64,000 bases of DNA. Source: Alphaproteobacteria bacterium (GTDB taxonomy: Bacteria > Pseudomonadota > Alphaproteobacteria > GCA-2731375). Shown piece by piece: positions 60,126 to 64,000 of this stretch. The stretch's first letter is position 1. Each line of letters opens with the position of its first letter. The stretch is taken from assembly GCA_016776605.1 (NCBI GenBank), contig JADHTB010000006.1, positions 148,872 through 212,871 of the forward strand, in the 5' to 3' direction. A program made the translations under genes and the position numbers. The notes below the pieces were generated by a model that was given only the letters and a program-made list of their open reading frames with translations, had not been told where the DNA came from and searched no databases.

Positions 60126-60917
60126 TTATCTGCCCTTGAAGGATGGTTTGCGCTTGTTGACAAAGGCATCGATGCCCTCTCGTCCATCCGCCGTGCGGCC
60201 CAAACTGGCAATGCTGCGGGTTTCCCGCTCCATTTGGGATTCCAAGCTGTCATTGGCCGACATCAATAATAATTTCTTGACCGCGCCCAAGGCTTCCGTG
60301 GGACCATCAGCCAGTTTATTCGCCAACGCCGCGACCGTATCGGTCAGTTTATCCGCCGCGACGATCTGGTTGATCAGGCCCCAATCCAGGGCTTCCTGGG
60401 TGCTTAACACCCGATTGGTCAGGTAGAGTTCCATGCTGCGGCGGGTGCCGATAATACGGGGCAGGAAATAGGTGGAACTGCCGTCCGGCGACAGCCCAAT
60501 TTTTGTGTAGGCCGAGGTGAAACTGGCCCCCTCGGCAGCGATGGCAAGATCGGCGCAGGCGACGAAGCTTAGGCCGGCGCCGGCGGCAACGCCGTTGACG
60601 GCGGCGATCACCGGCGCCCGCATCCAGGCGAAGCGCGAGATCGCCATGTGCAGAGAAGCGGTCATTTCCTTCAACAGAGCGGGCAGGGTATCCAGGTCGG
60701 CGGCGAAGCCGGGCACATCGCCACCGGCGCAAAAAGCGGCATTGCCACTGCCTGTCATGACCACGGCCCGAACGGCTTCGTCTTCGCCCAGGCGGATGCT
60801 TAGATCGCATAATTCCTTGGCCATGGTCAGATTAAGGGCGTTGAAGGCCTTTGGCCTGTTCAGGGTCAGCCAGGCGACGGCGCCCCGCATCTCGAATTCG
60901 ATCGTTTCGTAGCTCAC
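60126..60917 (-). CDS. PaaG-like enoyl-CoA isomerase/hydratase family protein
   Basis: A 263-residue crotonase. I chose GTG 60917 because GGGAG lies six bases upstream; ATG 60938 gives seven more residues. Motifs are AFCAGGDVPGFA and NGVAAGAGLSFVACADLAIA, then SFTSAYTKIGLSPDGSSTYF. The two hydratase Glu are missing and the LSPDG Asp is kept, as in the epoxyphenylacetyl-CoA isomerase PaaG. It is divergent from the GDPD gene and lies 33 bases upstream of the dehalogenase gene on the same strand. Its actual substrate is unknown. Confidence 0.88.
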   Translation of the reverse strand: MSYETIEFEMRGAVAWLTLNRPKAFNALNLTMAKELCDLSIRLGEDEAVRAVVMTGSGNAAFCAGGDVPGFAADLDTLPALLKEMTASLHMAISRFAWMRAPVIAAVNGVAAGAGLSFVACADLAIAAEGASFTSAYTKIGLSPDGSSTYFLPRIIGTRRSMELYLTNRVLSTQEALDWGLINQIVAADKLTDTVAALANKLADGPTEALGAVKKLLLMSANDSLESQMERETRSIASLGRTADGREGIDAFVNKRKPSFKGR

Positions 60918-61049
60918 CTTGTTCTCCCATCGTGCCATGTTGCCCCGCCCGCGGTGATAATGTGCCAGGAATGCCACGCGTATGCCAATGCTCTGTTTTC
61001 GCCCCGCCCGTAGTCCGCTATAATATTCTACAAAGGAGGGGAGGTTTGT

Positions 61050-61856
61050 ATGAGTCCGTTTGAAACAATCGCCTTTCCCTATTTGGCGGCACCGCACCCG
61101 GTGGCCATTGCCCATCGCGGCAGCGCCGCGGCGCATCCCGAAAATACCATGGCCGCCTTCCAGGACGCGGTGGATCTGGGTTATCGCTATATCGAGACGG
61201 ACGTCCACGCGACCCGCGATGGCGTTCTGGTGGCCTTTCACGACGACCGTCTGGACCGGGTGACCGACGCCAGGGGCCGGATCAGCGAACTGGATTGGCG
61301 GGAGGTCTCACAGGCCAGGGTGCATGGGCGGGAAGCGATCCCGTTGTTTGATGAACTGCTGGCGGCCTGGCCTGACCTGAAGATCAATATTGATCCCAAG
61401 GCGGACGGCGCCGTCGTACCCTTGATCAAGGCGCTGGCGCGGCCGGGAGTATTGCCGCGGGTCTGCGTCGGCAGTTTTTCGGGCCGCCGCCTTGCCACCA
61501 TGCGGGCGGCGCTGGGCCCTGATTTATGCACCTCCATGGCGCCCAGGGAAGTGCTGCGCCTGCGTCTGACCAGCCTGGGTTTGCCGGGGCTCACGTCCTC
61601 GGGCCCATCCTCGGGCTCATTGGCGGCGGTGGCGGCCGCGGCGGCTCAAGTGCCGCTACGCCATTATGGCCTGCCGGTGCTGGATGGGCGGTTTGTCCAG
61701 GCGGCGCACGCGCGGGGCCTGAAGGTGCATGTCTGGACCATCAATGATGGCGATACCATGACGCGGCTGCTGGATCTGGGCGTTGATGGTATCATGAGCG
61801 ATGAAACGGCGCTGTTGAAAGCCATCTTCATGGAGCGCGGTTTGTGGCCAAGTTAG
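61050..61856 (+). CDS. Glycerophosphodiester phosphodiesterase
   Basis: A 268-residue TIM-barrel enzyme that releases glycerol-3-phosphate from glycerophosphodiesters. The catalytic set is clear: AHRGSAAAHPENTMAAF near residue 23, ETDVHATRDGVLVAFHDDRLDRVT with metal Glu/Asp and the second His, and NIDPKAD. HVWTINDGDTMTRLLDLGVDG closes the barrel. No signal peptide, so cytoplasmic. AGGAGGGG precedes the ATG. Its stop TAG overlaps the start of the tandem palindromic repeat. Confidence 0.92.
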   Translation: MSPFETIAFPYLAAPHPVAIAHRGSAAAHPENTMAAFQDAVDLGYRYIETDVHATRDGVLVAFHDDRLDRVTDARGRISELDWREVSQARVHGREAIPLFDELLAAWPDLKINIDPKADGAVVPLIKALARPGVLPRVCVGSFSGRRLATMRAALGPDLCTSMAPREVLRLRLTSLGLPGLTSSGPSSGSLAAVAAAAAQVPLRHYGLPVLDGRFVQAAHARGLKVHVWTINDGDTMTRLLDLGVDGIMSDETALLKAIFMERGLWPS

Positions 61857-62056
61857 AGCAATTCCGAATTAATGAGAATCGTGAAGCGATTCTAAGTGAT
61901 TGGAAAAATTGCTCTAATTCTAAAGATCCGAGCATTTTCAGAATGAAAATGCTGTAGGGCAATTCCGAATTATTGAGAATCGCGAAGCGACTCTAAGTGA
62001 TTGGAAAAATTGCCCCAATTCTAAAGATCTGAGCATTTTCAGAATGAAAATGCTCT
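61855..62056 (+). repeat. Tandem pair (2 x 101 bp) of the palindromic intergenic repeat
   Basis: Unit 1 is 61855-61955 and unit 2 is 61956-62056, an exact 101-base period. Each has an outer palindrome (AGAGCAATT/AATTGCTCT in unit 1), an inner hairpin, and an AGCATTTTCA/TGAAAATGCT hairpin. In unit 2 the outer arms are GGGCAATT/AATTGCCC, so the A-T pair of unit 1 is a G-C pair: a compensatory change that keeps the stem. The reverse complement matches 547-647. Confidence 0.88.
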
Positions 62057-62074
62057 AGCGCAAGGAGAATAACA

Positions 62075-62461
62075 ATGAGCCAATCACGGGACGAGGTCAT
62101 GGCCCTTTTGGGACGTTTCGGCAAGGCATTCAATCGCGGTGATGTGGATGAAATACTGGCCTGTGTCACGGATGATTTTGTCTGGATCCAGGCCGCCGGT
62201 GCCGAGGCCCCCGATGGCCATATCTGCCGTGGCGCCTTGCAGGTGCGCCATGCCATCGCGGCGCGGGCCGAACTGGTTCGCGATGTACGTTTTTCGGAAA
62301 CAGCGGTGCATTTCGCCGACGACCGTGTCATCGGCACCTTTCGCGCCACGGGGACCTATGTGGCGAATGGCGCTCCCTATGACGTGCGCGGTGTGGATAT
62401 TTACATTGTGCGTGACGGTCTGATTGCCAGCAAGGACAGCTATGGCAAACAGATCACCTAA
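62075..62461 (+). CDS. NTF2-like / SnoaL-like fold protein
   Basis: A 128-residue small alpha+beta barrel protein (FGKAFNRGDVDEILACVTDD; FVWIQAAG; VIGTFRATGTYV; YDVRGVDIYIVRDGLI), typical of SnoaL/ketosteroid-isomerase-like NTF2 proteins. Such folds include isomerases, hydrolases and binding proteins; function here is unknown. ATG 62075 has AAGGAG upstream. It overlaps the MeaB start by 20 bases, indicating translational coupling. Confidence 0.82.
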   Translation: MSQSRDEVMALLGRFGKAFNRGDVDEILACVTDDFVWIQAAGAEAPDGHICRGALQVRHAIAARAELVRDVRFSETAVHFADDRVIGTFRATGTYVANGAPYDVRGVDIYIVRDGLIASKDSYGKQIT

Positions 62462-63440
62462 GCACGGGGTTGATCCGCCTCGGCCAGACACGCTGTTGCA
62501 GCGCCTGCTGGCAGGGGAAACCATAGCGCTGGCGAAATCGATCACCGCGGTGGAAAACGATACGGATCAAGCGGCAGCGCTGCTGGCGGGTATCCAACCG
62601 CATTTGGGCCGTGCCCTGGTGCTCGGCTTTACCGGGCCACCGGGGGTGGGAAAATCCACCCTGGTCAATGCATTGATCGTTGAATTGCGCCGCCGTCAAC
62701 GCAGCGTCGGGGTGATCGCCGTTGATCCGTCCAGTCCGCTGACCGGCGGCGCCATTCTGGGTGATCGAATCCGTATGGGCGAACATACCGGCGATCCTGG
62801 GGTTTTTGTCCGTTCCCTGGCGGCGCGCGGACATCTGGGCGGGCTGTCGCCAACTGCGGCGCGGGTCATGGATGTGATGGATGCGGCGGGCCGGGACGTG
62901 GTGGTCGTGGAAACCGTCGGCACCGGCCAGTCAGAGGTGGAGATCGCCGAGATCGCGGATGTTCGTGTCGTCGTCTGCGCCCCCGGCCTCGGCGACGATG
63001 TCCAGGCCATCAAGGCCGGCATACTGGAAATTGCCGATATTCTGGTGGTCAACAAAGCGGATTTACCCCTGGCCGCGCGTACGGTCAGCCAGTTGCAGGG
63101 CATGCTGTCGCTGCGGACGGCGGCCCATGGGACAGGGGCGGCGGCGGTGCCGGTGCTGTCCATCACGGCGACCAGCGGCCTGGGCATTCCAGCACTGGCG
63201 GATGCGGTTGAAGCGCACGCCGGCGTGGCGCTTACAGGCCATGAACGCGCCGCGCGGGCGTTGCGGCGGGTAAGGCGGCTGTTGGCCGATGCCACGGCCC
63301 AGCGTGTCCGCCGGTTGCTCCACGAGGCCGGCGGTGACACTGTTGATGATCTATGCACCCGGGTGCAAAGAGGCGAACTGGGCATTGATGCGGCGGCGGC
63401 CCGGCTTTTGCAAATACTGCAAAGTGAGAATGGCAATTGA
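62442..63440 (+). CDS. meaB: Methylmalonyl-CoA mutase-associated GTPase MeaB (ArgK family)
   Basis: A 332-residue G3E GTPase that loads and protects the B12 cofactor of methylmalonyl-CoA mutase. P-loop GFTGPPGVGKSTLVNAL, IAVDPSSPLTGGAILGDRIR, VVVVETVGTGQSEVEIA and the NKAD base-recognition motif are all present. I start at ATG 62442 (AAGGA five bases upstream) inside the previous gene; the frame from 62424 is also open. No mutase gene is in the window. The gene after it is a VOC protein, and methylmalonyl-CoA epimerase belongs to that superfamily. Confidence 0.93.
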   Translation: MANRSPKHGVDPPRPDTLLQRLLAGETIALAKSITAVENDTDQAAALLAGIQPHLGRALVLGFTGPPGVGKSTLVNALIVELRRRQRSVGVIAVDPSSPLTGGAILGDRIRMGEHTGDPGVFVRSLAARGHLGGLSPTAARVMDVMDAAGRDVVVVETVGTGQSEVEIAEIADVRVVVCAPGLGDDVQAIKAGILEIADILVVNKADLPLAARTVSQLQGMLSLRTAAHGTGAAAVPVLSITATSGLGIPALADAVEAHAGVALTGHERAARALRRVRRLLADATAQRVRRLLHEAGGDTVDDLCTRVQRGELGIDAAAARLLQILQSENGN

Positions 63441-63456
63441 TGGAGAGGAATGCGCG

Positions 63457-64000
63457 ATGTTGCGATTACGGCAAATTTGCCTTGTTGCCCAGGAATTGGC
63501 ACCGGCCGTGGAAGGGTTAAGCGATGTCCTCGGCCTGGCCACCTGTTTTCACGATCCCGCCGTTGGCGCCTATGGTCTGGAAAACGCCTTGTTGCCCGTG
63601 GGCACGAATTTCCTGGAGGTGGTCGCCCCGATACAGGAGAGCACCGCCGCCGGCCGCTATATAGAGCGCCGGGGCGGCGACGGCGGTTACATGGTTATTC
63701 TGCAATGCGACGATGTAGAGGCGCGCCGCGCCCGCATGGGGGAATTGGGCGTGCGCATCGCCAATCCTCTTAATTATGGCGATTTCACGGGTATCCAACT
63801 GCATCCCCGCGATACTGGCGGGTGCATGCTGGAAACCGATCAGAACGACGGCAGCCTGGCCCCGGACGGCCCCTGGCACCCCGCCGGCGACAATTGGCAA
63901 GGCGCGGTACGGACGGAGTGGACCACGGCAATGGTCGGGGCGGAATTGCAAAGTCCCGATCCAACAGCCCTGGCCGCCCGTTGGGGACGAATTCTGGATC
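63457..64000 (+). CDS. VOC (glyoxalase/bleomycin-resistance fold) family protein, partial (3' end cut)
   Basis: From ATG 63457 (GGAGAGGA about 7 bases upstream) the frame is open to the window end, 181 codons. MLRLRQICLVAQELAPAVEG, FHDPAVGAYGLENALLPVG, FLEVVAPIQESTAAGRY, GYMVILQCDDVEARR and IQLHPRDTGGCMLETD show one VOC module and the start of a second. The usual first-module metal His is Gln here. It could be an epimerase-like or glyoxalase-like enzyme; methylmalonyl-CoA epimerase would fit beside meaB but the length argues for a different VOC type. A competing short frame from 63450 is a shadow. Confidence 0.8.
   Translation, partial: MLRLRQICLVAQELAPAVEGLSDVLGLATCFHDPAVGAYGLENALLPVGTNFLEVVAPIQESTAAGRYIERRGGDGGYMVILQCDDVEARRARMGELGVRIANPLNYGDFTGIQLHPRDTGGCMLETDQNDGSLAPDGPWHPAGDNWQGAVRTEWTTAMVGAELQSPDPTALAARWGRILD

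Noticed and set aside
1..64000. CRISPR arrays, insertion sequences, prophage, rRNA operons
   Set aside because: No regularly spaced repeats of 25-40 bases, no transposase or integrase-like product and no rRNA-like sequence were seen. The dispersed repeats are palindromic intergenic elements instead.

Overview
The window looks like a chromosomal segment of a free-living, metabolically versatile alphaproteobacterium, most likely Rhodospirillales-like (inference). The support is: GC-rich genes with AT-richer control regions, a TTAA-N7-TTAAC (CtrA-type) site, PAS histidine kinases of a style common in that group, a four-subunit sarcosine oxidase, Entner-Doudoroff genes, MeaB, and many crotonases and acyl-CoA dehydrogenases. 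No phage, IS element, CRISPR array or rRNA was recognised. There is one tRNA, tRNA-Val(CAC).

Layout. 0-8 kb: a cut-off thioesterase, a SPOR lipoprotein, glmU-glmS (UDP-GlcNAc synthesis), an SLC13-type permease with RCK_C domains, gph and tRNA-Val. 8-12 kb: a large cyclase/AAA/TPR regulator, a glutathione S-transferase whose catalytic position is an in-frame TGA (probable selenocysteine), and a GFA protein. 12-18.6 kb: soxBDAG and a D-2-hydroxyglutarate-dehydrogenase-like flavoprotein. 18.6-33.4 kb: mixed genes, including two PAS histidine kinases, the second followed by a receiver-adenylate cyclase, plus crotonases, an M81 peptidase, an MFS permease and ureidoglycolate lyase.

34.8-48.9 kb is a divergent catabolic-looking block. 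Leftwards run a crotonase, an isocitrate-lyase-family enzyme, an HpaB-like protein, a stand-alone ketosynthase, an acyl-CoA synthetase and a tungsten aldehyde oxidoreductase. Rightwards run two acyl-CoA dehydrogenases, a MetE-C-like methyltransferase, an amidohydrolase, a GST and an LLM flavoprotein. 50-53.3 kb holds a CqsA/LqsA-like synthase divergent from a six-TM histidine kinase across a very AT-rich gap. This resembles an alpha-hydroxyketone quorum-sensing module. 53.6-64 kb: a CpdA-like phosphodiesterase, a histidine phosphatase, kdgK/eda, a universal stress protein, an agmatinase-family enzyme, a cupin, a haloalkane dehalogenase, a crotonase, a GDPD, an NTF2-like protein, MeaB and a cut-off VOC protein.

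The most notable points are the Sec-type GST with a fitting bacterial SECIS hairpin, the CqsA-like/kinase pair, the divergent catabolic block of unknown substrate, CtrA-type boxes upstream of two kinases, and a dispersed ~101-bp palindromic intergenic repeat that supplies stop codons to neighbouring genes.
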